Part shown: positions 14,527-14,717 of the stretch, piece by piece
Layout of the letters: every line of letters begins with the position of its first letter
Position numbering within the stretch: position 1 is the first letter of the stretch
Assembly: GCA_035575235.1 (NCBI GenBank)
Contig: DATLYA010000155.1
Coordinates: 1-14,717 of the forward strand
Direction: 5' to 3'
DNA length: 14,717 bases
Source of the DNA: SYOC01 sp035575235
Lineage (GTDB): Bacteria > Desulfobacterota > Binatia > Bin18
The notes under the pieces: model-generated
What the model was told of the DNA's origin: nothing
Seen by the model: only the letters and a program-made list of their open reading frames with translations
The model's database searches: none
Position numbers and translations under genes: made by a program

Positions 14527-14717
14527 GCTAGTGGAACGTGGTCAACGTCTTTGCTCAGCGGGTCTCTGCCGCGACAACGGCGCAATTAAGCGGTTCGCTA
14601 GGTAGCGACATCATTGAAGAGGACTGCGGCGGTTGGACTTGTTTCGTCGGGCGTGTCCGCCGTTTCCATTCCGGTGCGGCGCTGCCGCTCCGTGGTTTCC
14701 GCGCAGGAACGCTTTCA
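14527..14717. other. Unassigned 191-nt right edge
   Basis: Both a plus-strand frame (GTG at 14538, open to the edge, 60 codons) and a minus-strand frame (stop at 14555-14557, open to the edge, about 53 codons) are present. Neither gives a recognisable protein. No terminator hairpin with a T-tract is evident after the LLM gene. Confidence 0.4.

Noticed and set aside
14538..14717. Partial gene at the right edge on either strand
   Set aside because: Both strands are open, neither translation is recognisable, and there is no convincing start signal.

Overview
The window looks like a chromosomal segment of an uncultured Gram-negative bacterium. The signs are an RND inner-membrane pump with a lipoprotein adaptor, an MCE/MlaD-type lipid-transfer protein, and what looks like the first codons of lpxA at the left edge. 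The DNA is moderately GC-rich. A cyclase/AAA/TPR giant protein next to DUF3047 and LLM-oxidoreductase genes fits deltaproteobacterial, Tectomicrobia-like or Binatota-like genomes, but the taxonomic guess is weak.

Layout. Positions 1-932 (minus strand) hold a probable lpxA start running off the left edge and a small membrane-anchored or lipoprotein metzincin-type metallopeptidase (HExxHxxGxxD). Positions 981-2089 are a decayed IS630-family insertion sequence with recognisable terminal inverted repeats, flanked on both sides by TA. Its transposase has three in-frame stops and three frameshifts, and the second catalytic Asp appears lost. The IS abuts the C-terminal half of a GT4 glycosyltransferase (2090-2643). 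The N-terminal half of that gene is not present on the other side, so the insertion was followed by deletion or rearrangement. The left IS end plus the junction forms a plausible hybrid promoter for the metallopeptidase.

Positions 11705 to 2664 (minus strand) form one tightly packed five-gene unit: TetR regulator, lipoprotein HlyD-type adaptor, HAE1-type RND pump, a small coiled-coil membrane protein, and a 1172-residue protein with a class III cyclase-like domain, an AAA-type ATPase domain and TPR repeats. The first three genes overlap by 4 nt each (GTGA, then ATGA), and the later gaps are 29 and 18 nt. A 14-bp perfect palindrome lies on the predicted -10 box of the TetR gene, which suggests autorepression of the whole unit. 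No outer-membrane factor gene is present. The cyclase-like domain keeps both metal Asp residues but has lost several nucleotide-recognition and transition-state residues.

Positions 11706-14717 carry a DUF3047 exported protein (plus strand) preceded by a nested 109-nt palindrome, a solitary MlaD/MCE protein (minus) convergent with it, and an LLM-class flavin oxidoreductase (plus). The last ~190 nt are unassigned.

The least ordinary features are the efflux operon that continues into a cyclase-like/AAA/TPR protein, in-frame 7-bp-period repeats inserted twice in that gene, the IS-built promoter, and the nested palindrome upstream of the DUF3047 gene.
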